NCBI RefSeq assembly: GCF_014705615.1
Contig: NZ_JACXJA010000054.1
Coordinates: forward strand, 1 to 64,000
Direction of reading: 5' to 3'
DNA length: 64,000 bases
Origin: Paenibacillus oceani
GTDB taxonomy: Bacteria > Bacillota > Bacilli > Paenibacillales > NBRC-103111
The notes under the pieces are model-generated. The model had not been told where the DNA came from, made no database searches, and saw only the letters and a list, made by a program, of their open reading frames with translations. This document shows positions 9,308-20,550 of this stretch, one piece after another (the stretch's first letter is position 1; each line of letters starts with the position of its first letter). The translations under genes and the position numbers were made by a program.

Positions 9308-9766
9308 ATGGCTACAGCAACCGAGGCAACCATTAAAACCGTCGTGGAGACGCTCAACAAGCAAATTGCGAACTGGGGCGTCCTGTATGTGAAAATTCAC
9401 AATTACCACTGGTTTGTAAAAGGAAAGAACTTTTTCACGTTGCATGAAAAGTTTCAGGAATTGTATGAGGAAGCGTCTGTCCATTTGGACGAGCTGGCGG
9501 AGCGGGTGTTGTCGATCAAGGGCAAACCGATCGCTACGATGAAAGAGATGCTTTCGGAAGCGACAGTGAAGGAAGCGGCGGGCAACGAAAGCGCCGATCA
9601 GATGATCAAGGAAATCGTCAAAGATTTTCAGACGATGATCGCCGAAATGCGCAAAGGTATCGATCAGGCCGATGAAGCCGGAGATCATACAACCGCTGAC
9701 ATGCTTACAGGGATTCAGAATTCGCTGGAGAAGCACGTCTGGATGCTGGAGGCTACGCTCGGGTAA
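9308..9766 (+). CDS. dps: Dps-family ferritin-like DNA-protection protein
   Basis: This 152-residue protein fits Dps, which forms a dodecamer that oxidises and stores iron using hydrogen peroxide and protects DNA. The intersubunit ferroxidase residues are visible in NYHWFVKGKNFFTLHEKF near 32-49 and in ASVHLDELAERVLSIKGKP, with the conserved spacing of His, His, Asp and Glu. Start ATG at 9308 follows AGAGGAGGCACTGGTAACT. A 230-base upstream region separates it from mtnK. A strong terminator follows about 130 bases later. PerR or SigB control is usual for the family but no clear box was found. Confidence 0.92.
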   Translation: MATATEATIKTVVETLNKQIANWGVLYVKIHNYHWFVKGKNFFTLHEKFQELYEEASVHLDELAERVLSIKGKPIATMKEMLSEATVKEAAGNESADQMIKEIVKDFQTMIAEMRKGIDQADEAGDHTTADMLTGIQNSLEKHVWMLEATLG

Positions 9767-9893
9767 CAGAGGCACGTTATCGGCAACCAACCTTCATAAG
9801 GCGGCGTATTTTCGGATATTCAGCACCGTCGATAAGTACTTCATTTCCTCTCGGACCGTCGCAGCATCGTATCTACCAACTTTGCTTATATAG

Positions 9894-9936
9894 AAAAAAC
9901 GTCAGGGAGCTTGGAGGGCTCTGCCTGACGTTTTTT
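9894..9936. terminator. Bidirectional terminator between dps and a small gene
   Basis: AAAAAACGTCAGG (9894-9906) pairs perfectly with CCTGACGTTTTTT (9924-9936). It serves dps on the plus strand and the convergent small gene that ends at 9941. Confidence 0.92.
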
Positions 9937-9940
9937 GCTG

Positions 9941-10099
9941 TTACCTCCGATGCTCCACCAGATCGATAGCTCCTAGTACGATGTGAGCGAGTCCGAAGCC
10001 GAGAATGCCCCAGCCCGCCGCCGGGAATTTACTGCGCAGCGCAGCGCCGGAAGCCGCCACCGCCGTTCCGAGAACGGCAGGTACCAGTCCTTCTCTCAT
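9941..10099 (-). CDS. 52-residue small membrane protein
   Basis: A short gene encodes MREGLVPAVLGTAVAASGAA and continues with an aromatic, glycine-rich stretch (FPAAGWGILGFGLAHIVLG) ending DLVEHRR. The two hydrophobic stretches suggest a hairpin of two membrane helices. AAGGTGACCGC precedes the ATG and a bidirectional terminator lies directly past the stop, which supports a real gene. The function is not known to me. Confidence 0.7.
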   Translation of the reverse strand: MREGLVPAVLGTAVAASGAALRSKFPAAGWGILGFGLAHIVLGAIDLVEHRR

Positions 10100-10196
10100 G
10101 CGGTCACCTTCTTTCGTGTTCGGATAGGGGATATGGGGTGCAGCGAATGCTTTTATAAGGTTCGGTTAAATGGAGGTTATTATGCGGCGCAAGGGG

Positions 10197-10224
10197 TTGC
10201 TTTGTTTTGCCTGCAAGGTATAAT
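10197..10224 (+). promoter_or_regulatory. SigA-type promoter for the DUF1802 gene
   Basis: TTGCTT (10197-10202) and a perfect TATAAT (10219-10224) are separated by 16 bases, about 28 bases before the chosen ATG at 10252. Confidence 0.6.
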
Positions 10225-10251
10225 GGGGTTCATTGGAGGTGTGAGGTTTAT

Positions 10252-10827
10252 ATGGAAAGGATGCAACCGGTCGCCCTTAAGGAATGGGCGGTAGCGATAC
10301 GCGCGCTTGCGGAAGGAAAGCAGATCGTTCTGATGCGCAAAGGTGGTATTGCGGAGGAAACCCGGGATTTTCATTTGAAAAGCCCGTCTTTTTGGCTGTA
10401 CCCGACTTACGAGCACCAAAAACGGGAATTACTGAAGGAAGAAGCCGGCGCCGGATTGGACAAAACGCTGGCAGGCTGGAGCCCGCAGCAAACCTATGCG
10501 GACATCGAATGTTTCGCAACCGTTGAAGCGGATATCGAGGTAACAAGCCAGGAACAGCTGGACCGGATCCGCAGCACTCACATATGGACGGACCGCTTCG
10601 CGGAGGAACGGCTGAAATGGAAGCGGCAAAAGCCTTTGCACGTCTTGGTGCTACGGGTACATAGGCTGGACCTTCCGGTCCGCATTCCGATACTGGATGC
10701 GTATTCCGGCTGCACGTCCTGGATCAGACTGGAGGGAGATTTCACTCCGGGAGCGATGAAGCCTGTACTGGACGATGAGACTTTTAAAGTGAAGGCGGAA
10801 CAAATAAAGACGCTTCTTAGCGTTTAA
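10252..10827 (+). CDS. DUF1802 family protein
   Basis: This 191-residue cytosolic protein matches the DUF1802 pattern: an N-terminal LKEWAVAIRALAEGKQIVLMRKGGI (residues 8-32), then FHLKSPSFWLYPTYEHQ near 40-56 and a C-terminal HVLVLRVHRLDLPVRIPILDAYSGCTSWI. The family is widespread in Bacillota and cyanobacteria without an assigned function. ATG at 10252 is preferred over an in-frame upstream start because it follows GAGG and sits downstream of a good promoter. Confidence 0.8.
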   Translation: MERMQPVALKEWAVAIRALAEGKQIVLMRKGGIAEETRDFHLKSPSFWLYPTYEHQKRELLKEEAGAGLDKTLAGWSPQQTYADIECFATVEADIEVTSQEQLDRIRSTHIWTDRFAEERLKWKRQKPLHVLVLRVHRLDLPVRIPILDAYSGCTSWIRLEGDFTPGAMKPVLDDETFKVKAEQIKTLLSV

Positions 10828-11008
10828 AGAGCGGCAGCCAGGTGAAAGCTGCTAAAATGCTGAGATAATGCGGTTTTGACTCGTTAAATGCGGCCTCTTT
10901 GCTTGTTTGCATGGTTTGGTTCCCGCACATAGGAAGGTTTTGTTACTTTTTAAACAAAACAGTCTGGAAATATATCGAAATGCCCTTTATTGATTTGGTG
11001 GGGTAGGT

Positions 11009-11044
11009 TATAATAAAATTATTGCTGAGAATCAATGAGAATCA
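11009..11044 (+). promoter_or_regulatory. suf promoter region with a repeated TGAGAATCA motif
   Basis: TATAAT at 11009-11014 lies about 110 bases before sufC, with a weak TTTATT 17 bases upstream. Just downstream, TGAGAATCA occurs twice in direct repeat with a 10-base period (11026-11034 and 11036-11044), followed by TTTCATATGAA. The repeat resembles half of a Fur box, which would fit iron-regulated Fe-S assembly. Which regulator binds is an inference. Confidence 0.4.
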
Positions 11045-11124
11045 TTTCATATGAATTTCAATCACATATTGAAACTCATCTTGTAACGATTCCAATATAA
11101 GATCGCAGTCGGAGGGAAGCACAT

Positions 11125-11910
11125 ATGTCAAACGCACCAAAATTTGTCATAGACGGTCTGAAAGCATCGATCGAAGACAAGGAAATTTTAAAAGGCATTC
11201 AGCTGGAAATCAACGGCGGGGAAGTACATGCCATCATGGGACCTAACGGTACAGGCAAAAGTACGCTCGCATCCGCTCTTATGGGGCATCCCAAATACGA
11301 AGTGACCGAAGGTACCGCTACGCTTGACGGTGAGGACGTGCTGGAAATGGACGTCGACGAGCGTGCACGCGCAGGCCTGTTCCTCGCTATGCAGTATCCT
11401 AGCGAAATTCCCGGCGTAACGAACGCAGACTTTCTGCGAAGCGCGATCAATGCCCGCCGCGACGAAGGTAACGAAATCTCGCTTATCAAGTTCATCCGCC
11501 AAATGGAAGGCAAGATGAAAGAGCTCGAGATGAATCCGGAATTCGCTCACCGTTATTTGAACGAAGGTTTTTCCGGCGGGGAGAAAAAACGGAACGAGAT
11601 TTTGCAGATGATGCTGCTTGATCCGAAAATCGTCATTCTCGACGAAATCGATTCGGGTCTCGATATCGACGCCCTCAAAATCGTCGCCGCAGGCGTCAAC
11701 GCCATGCGCAGCCCGGAAAGAGGCTTCCTGATCATTACTCACTATCAGCGCCTGCTGAACTACGTCAAGCCGGATTTCGTACACGTTATGATGCAAGGCC
11801 GCATCGTGAAATCGGGCGGACCGGAACTCGCTGAGAAACTCGAAGCGGAAGGCTACGATTGGATCAAGGAAGAGCTTGGGATCGTAGACGAGACGGTCGG
11901 ACAAAACTAA
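11125..11910 (+). CDS. sufC: Fe-S cluster assembly ATPase SufC
   Basis: This 261-residue ABC-type ATPase powers the SufBCD scaffold that builds Fe-S clusters. Walker A GPNGTGKST lies near residues 39-47, the signature SGGEKKRNE near 152 and Walker B IVILDEIDSGLD near 171. There is no membrane domain, as expected. The start follows CGGAGGGAAGCACAT. It is the first gene of a four-gene operon; sufD starts 20 bases after its stop. Confidence 0.97.
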   Translation: MSNAPKFVIDGLKASIEDKEILKGIQLEINGGEVHAIMGPNGTGKSTLASALMGHPKYEVTEGTATLDGEDVLEMDVDERARAGLFLAMQYPSEIPGVTNADFLRSAINARRDEGNEISLIKFIRQMEGKMKELEMNPEFAHRYLNEGFSGGEKKRNEILQMMLLDPKIVILDEIDSGLDIDALKIVAAGVNAMRSPERGFLIITHYQRLLNYVKPDFVHVMMQGRIVKSGGPELAEKLEAEGYDWIKEELGIVDETVGQN

Positions 11911-11930
11911 TATTAATTGGAGGAATCGAT

Positions 11931-14461
<2,531 letters not shown>

Positions 14462-14496
14462 GCAGTTCGACGAAAACAACAAGGAGGGATTCGAAG

Positions 14497-15894
14497 ATGG
14501 CTAAGCAAATGCCGGAAATGGAAGATTATAAATATGGCTTTCGCGACGAGCACCAGAACGTTTTTCGTTCGGAAAAAGGGCTGACGAAAGAAATCGTCAC
14601 CGAGATTTCGAAGATGAAAAACGAACCGCAATGGATGCTCGATTTTCGTCTGAAATCGCTGGAGCAGTTCAACAAGATGGCGATGCCGCGTTGGGGCGGC
14701 GATCTGGACGATCTCGATTTCAATGACATCACCTACTATGTCAAGCCTTCGGAAAAACAAGGCAAGACGTGGGAGGAAGTGCCGCAGGAAATTAAAAATA
14801 CGTTCGACAAGCTCGGCATTCCCGAAGCGGAGCAGAAGTTCCTTGCCGGGGTATCGGCTCAGTACGAGTCCGAGGTCGTTTACCACAGCATGCAGGAAGA
14901 TCTCGAGAAGCAGGGCGTCTTGTTTACCGACATGGATACTGCGCTTCGCGAGCATCCGGAGATTGTCAAGGAGTACTTCTCGACGATCGTTCCGATTACA
15001 GATAACAAATTCGCTGCATTGAACAGCGCCGTCTGGTCGGGCGGAAGCTTCATCTACGTTCCGAAGGGCGTCAAATGTGAAATTCCGCTGCAGGCGTATT
15101 TCCGGATCAACTCCGAAAATATGGGCCAATTCGAACGGACATTGATTATCGCTGACGAGGACAGCTTCGTCCATTATGTCGAAGGCTGTACGGCTCCGAT
15201 CTACAGCACGAATTCGCTGCACAGCGCTGTCGTTGAAATCATTTGTAAGAAAAATTCCCGCGTCCGTTACACGACCATCCAGAACTGGGCGCCGAATATT
15301 TACAACCTAGTTACGAAACGTGCGGTGGCCGAAGAAAACGCGACAATGGAATGGGTCGACGGCAACATCGGCTCCAAGCTGACGATGAAATACCCGGCGG
15401 TTATTCTGAAAGGCCGCGGTGCCAAAGGTATGGTACTCTCGATCGCTGTAGCCGGCAAAGGACAGCACCAGGATGCGGGGGCCAAGATGATTCACCTCGC
15501 ACCAGAAACGACGTCCACGATCGTATCCAAATCGATCAGCAAACACGGCGGAAAAGTAACGTACCGCGGTTTGGCTTCGTTCGGACGCAATTCCGAAGGG
15601 TCGAAGGCGAACATCCAATGCGACACGCTCATTCTCGACAACGAGTCCACGTCGGATACGATCCCGTACAACGAGATCATGAACGATAACATCACGCTAG
15701 AGCATGAAGCGACGGTATCCAAAGTGTCTGAGGATCAGCTGTTCTACCTGATGAGCCGCGGTCTGAGCCAGTCGGAAGCGACCCAGATGATCGTTATGGG
15801 CTTTATCGAACCGTTCACGAAAGAACTGCCGATGGAGTATGCGGTGGAGATGAACCGGTTGATTAAGTTCGAGATGGAGGGCAGTATCGGATAA
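14497..15894 (+). CDS. sufB: Fe-S cluster assembly protein SufB
   Basis: This 465-residue protein is the SufB scaffold subunit. Characteristic segments are [18 protein letters not shown] near 41-58, [24 protein letters not shown] near 180-203, [19 protein letters not shown] near 219 and the C-terminal [20 protein letters not shown]. The start ATG follows AAGGAGGGATTCGAAG. It is the last gene of the operon and is followed by an AT-rich intergenic region. Confidence 0.97.
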   Translation: MAKQMPEMEDYKYGFRDEHQNVFRSEKGLTKEIVTEISKMKNEPQWMLDFRLKSLEQFNKMAMPRWGGDLDDLDFNDITYYVKPSEKQGKTWEEVPQEIKNTFDKLGIPEAEQKFLAGVSAQYESEVVYHSMQEDLEKQGVLFTDMDTALREHPEIVKEYFSTIVPITDNKFAALNSAVWSGGSFIYVPKGVKCEIPLQAYFRINSENMGQFERTLIIADEDSFVHYVEGCTAPIYSTNSLHSAVVEIICKKNSRVRYTTIQNWAPNIYNLVTKRAVAEENATMEWVDGNIGSKLTMKYPAVILKGRGAKGMVLSIAVAGKGQHQDAGAKMIHLAPETTSTIVSKSISKHGGKVTYRGLASFGRNSEGSKANIQCDTLILDNESTSDTIPYNEIMNDNITLEHEATVSKVSEDQLFYLMSRGLSQSEATQMIVMGFIEPFTKELPMEYAVEMNRLIKFEMEGSIG

Positions 15895-16439
15895 TACCCG
15901 TAAACCCTTTTGCAGCAAGATTTGTAGGATTTATATAATCAGGTAGGCGCAAGTGGAAGGTTATCCTGGTTATCTTCAAGCAGAAATTGAAGATTTAAAG
16001 AAAACAATCAAATAAGCCCAATTAAGCCCCGAGCAGTCGGGGCTATTTTATTTGAGAAGACCGACTCAATATCCAGGGCGCTACGGGCGGTTAATCCATT
16101 TTAATGGTACAGTAATCCAAAGCAGATGGGATAAATGAAAATGGCAGCCAGAATATACGGTGGATGTGTGTAGGAAATATATGGACAACTTGGAAAGTGT
16201 CACTCTTAACGTAACCTTGTAAGATGCAAAAATTCTTCTGGAAACGGCACCCATTTCGCGGTTTGCGCATATAAAATAATAACCGCCGAGATTACGAGGA
16301 CGAGCACAAGTCGAACAATCCATGGTGAAGGATCAAATGATGTGTCTGTTCGAAGTAACCTGTTTCGTTATTTTCCCGACCCGAATTTCTGGGGTGATAG
16401 GCGGAAATGTTAGTTTGTGAAAGGAAGGGTGATGGCGTA
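15895..16439. other. AT-rich intergenic region with gene scraps
   Basis: No intact gene is seen. A frame at 15953-16015 reads VEGYPGYLQAEIEDLKKTIK then stop, like the tail of a larger protein. A second frame at 16103-16222 (ending YMDNLESVTLNVTL) is interrupted by a TGA at 16136. Together with the phage-like gene that follows, these may be remains of a decayed prophage or insertion. A terminator lies at 16025-16052. Confidence 0.35.
16025..16052 (+). terminator. Terminator hairpin downstream of sufB
   Basis: AGCCCCGA (16025-16032) pairs with TCGGGGCT (16037-16044) around a GCAG loop, followed by ATTTTATTT. It is the first good terminator after sufB. Confidence 0.75.
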
Positions 16440-18119
16440 ATGGCGGATATGATTGCTAGGGCCTTGGCTGAGTCAGCAAAATCAGGCAGCATCAATGTAA
16501 AAGATTTTGGAGCGCTCGGAAAATACACTGACGACACAGTCGCCATTCAGAGTGCTATTAATGCCATATCAACTCTTGGTGGTGGCGAAGTCATTGTACC
16601 TCCCGGTAATTACAATATTAGCGCAACTATTGAAATTAAATCCAATGTTCATTTGAGATGCAGTCACGGTGTTACACTACGCCCAAAGTCTGATATCCAC
16701 ATGATTAAAATACGCAAAAATGGGCAGTTGTCCGGACCACGTTTGGAGACATATGACTTGGCAGATTTCACGAAAAGTTGTATATATCTAGACGGTTCAG
16801 ACTTATACGCGTTTGACCATAATACGGTTATTCGAAATGTGGTCATATATGGAAAATATGGTCGTGTTACAACTCCTGAGGACCGTGGAGGTACAGGAAT
16901 TTATTTTCATGCTACTGGAGACGGAAGTAATATATGCGGTGTTCGTGTGTATGATGTAAGCATTATTTATGTGGGAAAAGGCATACATCTTCACGCAGAA
17001 AACGCAGGGGATGGGACATCGCAATGGGTCAATGGAAACCAGTTCAGTATGATTTCGTTTTCTGGCGTCCAGTACGACATTTATATGGAAGGCACAATAC
17101 ATCGTGATCCTGTACACAATGGGACTTATCAAGTATCGGGAAACACATTTGTAGATTTACAAACACAGACGTTCACATCCATAACAAAAAAAGTATATGT
17201 TATTAACGGAGCCTATAACAGAATAATTACTAAGGTTTGGGACATTCAAGAAGTTAAAAGTGGTATATTGGCCGAGTTTACAAAGTTTACGCTAGGTAAC
17301 ATTATTACATCAAACCTTGAGAAGAAGCATGTCATCGATGCGGGTAGGCAAAACAAAGTGGATGCCATATATGAATCCAATGATACCTTCACCGGTACCT
17401 TCAGCGGAACCATGACTTCCGGAATGCTCATACCACCAGTTACAGATGTGCACCTAATGGCAGGAAATCAGGACAACTTTTTAGCCTTTGCAGACAAGCG
17501 GTTTACAGTTACGCAGAAGCAGGGACCAAGTATTGACATGGGAAATCTTCCTAACATTTTCGATCTTATTCCGAATTCTGTTGCACGGTGGGATGTGAGT
17601 GTTGATACAACACCTATTGTTATCGAAATCCTCTTTCCCAGTACGATTTCTTATCTTGGTAACTTTGGAATTTCGTATGGCATATATAATGAAAGTCCGA
17701 AGAATCTAAAACTAGAAAAACTGCATCAAGGATCGTGGACGACAGAATTTGAATACACTAACTTACCAAGTAAAATACACATAACAAAAGATCGCTTAAA
17801 TAACTATGTGGATGGCTTGCGTATAACTATGAGCGGAACTAATGCGGCGTCAGGTAAACTACGAATGTATAGAATATTTGCACAGACGTCGGACGCTCCC
17901 GGTGCGGCATACTTGCAAGCCGCTGGCGGTCCTGTTTATGGAACTATCGACATGCGCGATAACTTCATTATCATTGGTAATAAAACATCATTACCTACAG
18001 CATCAGCGAGGTATCGTGGACATGTTGTGATGTTGCAAGGTTCCAAAGGTGTCGAAGATGCTTTATATATGTGTATTAAGAATTCTTCTGATGCTTATGT
18101 GTGGAAGAAGATAAATTAA
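16440..18119 (+). CDS. Pectate-lyase-fold, phage tail-spike-like protein
   Basis: This 559-residue protein starts MADMIARALAESAKSG, then has INVKDFGALGKYTDDTVAIQSAI and GGGEVIVPPGNYNISATIEI, the entry to a right-handed beta-helix of the pectate-lyase-3/GH28-related type. Such N-termini are frequent on phage tail spikes that bind or cut surface polysaccharide. The C-terminal 60 residues (from RDNFIIIGNKTSLP to SDAYVWKKIN) resemble the end domain of phage tail fibres. There is no signal peptide. ATG at 16440 follows AAGGAAGGG. It is AT-rich compared with its neighbours, stands alone, and ends in a perfect terminator. Confidence 0.7.
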   Translation: MADMIARALAESAKSGSINVKDFGALGKYTDDTVAIQSAINAISTLGGGEVIVPPGNYNISATIEIKSNVHLRCSHGVTLRPKSDIHMIKIRKNGQLSGPRLETYDLADFTKSCIYLDGSDLYAFDHNTVIRNVVIYGKYGRVTTPEDRGGTGIYFHATGDGSNICGVRVYDVSIIYVGKGIHLHAENAGDGTSQWVNGNQFSMISFSGVQYDIYMEGTIHRDPVHNGTYQVSGNTFVDLQTQTFTSITKKVYVINGAYNRIITKVWDIQEVKSGILAEFTKFTLGNIITSNLEKKHVIDAGRQNKVDAIYESNDTFTGTFSGTMTSGMLIPPVTDVHLMAGNQDNFLAFADKRFTVTQKQGPSIDMGNLPNIFDLIPNSVARWDVSVDTTPIVIEILFPSTISYLGNFGISYGIYNESPKNLKLEKLHQGSWTTEFEYTNLPSKIHITKDRLNNYVDGLRITMSGTNAASGKLRMYRIFAQTSDAPGAAYLQAAGGPVYGTIDMRDNFIIIGNKTSLPTASARYRGHVVMLQGSKGVEDALYMCIKNSSDAYVWKKIN

Positions 18120-18169
18120 ACAAGAGTAAGCCCAATTCCTTCAGGATATTGGGCTTACTCTTGTTTTTT
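18120..18169 (+). terminator. Strong terminator after the tail-spike-like gene
   Basis: A perfect 17-base stem pairs 18120-18136 with 18148-18164 and is followed directly by a run of T. It starts at the base after the stop codon. Confidence 0.95.
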
Positions 18170-18312
18170 ACCAGCTTGCCTATAAGACAGTCCTACGCCC
18201 CTCCCAACAATTACACTTCCCCCCCACCTCAACCCCGCCGCATAATTCATTCCACACTGCCTAAAGCTAATCTCATCACCGAAATTTTATCGTGAGGAGA
18301 GCATAGACGATT

Positions 18313-19428
18313 ATGACGAAAAGGCAGCGGAAGGTAGCCCTCACTGTGATCGCGGTTACGCTAATGACCACGACCGCATGCGGGATGAATAACGGAGGAA
18401 TGAAACGTCAGGCGGGGGAAGCGAGACCGTCGCCGGAGGTGGCAACGCCATCCGCTCCGCAGACGCCTCGGGCGTTGTCCGGTTCCGGTGTGAATATGCT
18501 GAATGCCGGTGAGGCCAAAATCCCGATCATGATGGTCGAAGGGAAACGGGTCATTTCCGGGCAAACGTTCGCGGATACGCTGGAGTTTCAGTGGGACTGG
18601 GACCCGGCGACCGGTACGCTGCGGATCGGCGACAATGACGCCGTGTATGAGCTCAAAGGCGGGAGCACTCAGGCTGTTGTGGAGGGAAATGCTTTAACGA
18701 TGGCCGAGGCGCCTTTCGTGTCTGGCGATACGTTGCAGATTCCTTTGTCCGTGGTTGAAGATTTGTTCCGCGATGTCGTTTCCTACGAGGTGCGCGATAA
18801 CGAGTTGGCCATTAAGCCAAATCCGAACGCGGTCGATAAAGCGATATTAAATTTGCCGCCCGAACCGGAAGGCCAGGAGGATGAGTGGAGCTTCGCCGAC
18901 GATCCGAACGATCCGAAAAAGAAAAAACCGGCATCTGCCGGTAACATTTCCTCTTTCACGAGAGAGGCGCTAGAAGCGGCTGTATCTGTTCGCGGGCGAG
19001 GGGACGCGATTCCGGTACAGGTCGATATCAATACGGACAACCTGATTTCCACCGGTAAAAGATACTTGGGCGTCAAATACAAATTCGGCACAGGTCCGTA
19101 TCCGCAGACGGGCAAGTTCGACTGTTCGACGTTTACCCAATACCTTTTCGGCAAGGAAGATGTCGAGCTGCCCCGTACCGCAAGAGCGCAAGCCCAGAAA
19201 GGACAAAGCGTCAGCCGCAAAATGCTGCGTGAGGGCGATCTGATGTTCTTTTACGTACCCGGCCGCTTCAAAACGGATAAGATCGTCGGGCATGTGGGCA
19301 TCTACATGGGCAACAACCAGATGATCCACGCTTCGCCGAAACCAAAAGACGGTGTGCAAATTACGAACATCAATCAGCCTTACTGGAAAAAAACGTTTTT
19401 AAGCGCCAAACGTCTGGATATGGAATAA
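18313..19428 (+). CDS. Lipoprotein with copper-amine-oxidase-like domain and NlpC/P60 peptidase
   Basis: This 371-residue protein probably cuts peptidoglycan stem peptides at the cell surface. It has a signal peptide with a possible lipobox (TTTAC, Cys near 23), a low-complexity proline/serine linker, a beta-rich domain like the copper-amine-oxidase N-domain (residues 70-160, VEGKRVISGQTFADTLEF onward), and a C-terminal NlpC/P60 domain. The catalytic residues are visible: Cys in KFDCSTFTQYLFG, His in IVGHVGIYMGN and polar His in MIHASPK. AGGAGA lies 13 bases before the ATG, a long gap. A terminator follows. Confidence 0.88.
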   Translation: MTKRQRKVALTVIAVTLMTTTACGMNNGGMKRQAGEARPSPEVATPSAPQTPRALSGSGVNMLNAGEAKIPIMMVEGKRVISGQTFADTLEFQWDWDPATGTLRIGDNDAVYELKGGSTQAVVEGNALTMAEAPFVSGDTLQIPLSVVEDLFRDVVSYEVRDNELAIKPNPNAVDKAILNLPPEPEGQEDEWSFADDPNDPKKKKPASAGNISSFTREALEAAVSVRGRGDAIPVQVDINTDNLISTGKRYLGVKYKFGTGPYPQTGKFDCSTFTQYLFGKEDVELPRTARAQAQKGQSVSRKMLREGDLMFFYVPGRFKTDKIVGHVGIYMGNNQMIHASPKPKDGVQITNINQPYWKKTFLSAKRLDME

Positions 19429-19513
19429 ACATGCGGTAAAAGAGCATGAATCTGATGTTCTGAATTGCGCGATCCAAGCTGGAAACGACGTTGAACAGCA
19501 TTGAAAAACACCG

Positions 19514-19556
19514 AAAAGACCGTTTAAAGCCGTTCCAGGGCTAAAACGGTCTTTTT
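19514..19556. terminator. Bidirectional terminator between NlpC/P60 and moaDE
   Basis: AAAAGACCGTTT (19514-19525) pairs with AAACGGTCTTTT (19544-19555), flanked by A and T runs, between two convergent genes. Confidence 0.85.
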
Positions 19557-19640
19557 GCGCCTTAGGTAAAGCCGAATAGATGAATGCTGCCAGAGAGACA
19601 GCTGTGAGCAAGATTTTCGTTTCGAAGCTTGGCTGTACGG

Positions 19641-20372
19641 TCATGTCGTGCGCATCGGATTCCAAGGGCCGGACTGTGGCCCTTTCCATTGCGAGCCGTC
19701 TTCCCACACTTCCTTTTTCCAGATAGGCACGATTTCTTTCAGCCTTTCAATCGCATAACGGCTCGCTTCGTAACAGTCCGCACGGTGCGGCGTCGATACG
19801 GCAATGACGACACTGGTCTCTCCGACCGGAACTGTCCCGATCCGATGCGAGATGGCCGTGAGAGAACCTGGCCATCGGGAGCGGATCTCGTCCGATATTT
19901 GCTGAAGCGTTTTGAGCGCCATCGGGACGTACGCTTCGTATTCCAGCAGAACGGTACGCTGCCCCAGCGTCGTCCGGCGTGTTGTTCCTATGAAAACTAA
20001 CGACGCACCGTGTTCGTCGTCCGCTACTTTGACAGATACTTCGTCCGCGGTAAGCGGGCTTGTCGTAATACGATGCAGGCCTAGCGATTCATCGACGACG
20101 GATGAGCGGAGTGCCGGCTCCTGCTGCCCCCCGGATACGGGAGGAATAACGGCAATTTCATCGGTTACGAATAACAGGTCGCTGTCTGAGGCGTAGGCTT
20201 GATTTTTGGCAATGAACGCCGTCCGTATCAAACCGCCCGCTGCCGGATAGGCGCGGCTCAGAAGCTCCTTCAGCTCGGCTCCGGTCAAAGTCTCCCCGTG
20301 TATGTCGATCGTAACGGTGGAAGCGCCGAGGGCATCCGATAACCCGGCGAATACGCGAACAACAAGCTGCAT
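19641..20372 (-). CDS. MoaD-MoaE fusion, molybdopterin synthase
   Basis: This 243-residue protein joins both subunits of molybdopterin synthase. Residues 1-80 are a ubiquitin-like MoaD (LVVRVFAGLSDALG to EIAVIPPVSGG). The GG that normally ends free MoaD is internal here, near 79-80. The rest is MoaE, with HRIGTVPVGETSVVIAVSTPHR and the active-site LKEIVPIWKKEVWEDGSQW. MoaD must be thiocarboxylated on a free C-terminal Gly, so cleavage after GG is expected. The ATG at 20372 is chosen because the upstream in-frame ATG overlaps the GGAGGT site. It is divergent from the yunD-like gene. Confidence 0.9.
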   Translation of the reverse strand: MQLVVRVFAGLSDALGASTVTIDIHGETLTGAELKELLSRAYPAAGGLIRTAFIAKNQAYASDSDLLFVTDEIAVIPPVSGGQQEPALRSSVVDESLGLHRITTSPLTADEVSVKVADDEHGASLVFIGTTRRTTLGQRTVLLEYEAYVPMALKTLQQISDEIRSRWPGSLTAISHRIGTVPVGETSVVIAVSTPHRADCYEASRYAIERLKEIVPIWKKEVWEDGSQWKGPQSGPWNPMRTT

Positions 20373-20550
20373 AAGCTGGAAACGCACCTCCATAGGGCTA
20401 GTTCATCTTCAACAAGTGTACCATTTCCGTTGCATGTCCGGCAAAAAAAAGCATAAAATTAGGAAAAGCCGGCGGCAGGAACTTTTTGGATCGGAATCGA
20501 AATGGATAGAGTCTGGACAATCTGTATACGAATGAAGCGGAGGGCGGAGC

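Noticed and set aside
10181-10222. A 13-codon frame (MRRKGLLCFACKV) after TGGAGGT
   Set aside because: It overlaps the promoter of the DUF1802 gene, so it cannot be on that transcript as a leader. Too short to support.
19399-19707. A 102-codon minus-strand frame
   Set aside because: It runs through the bidirectional terminator and into the moaDE gene without a ribosome site.
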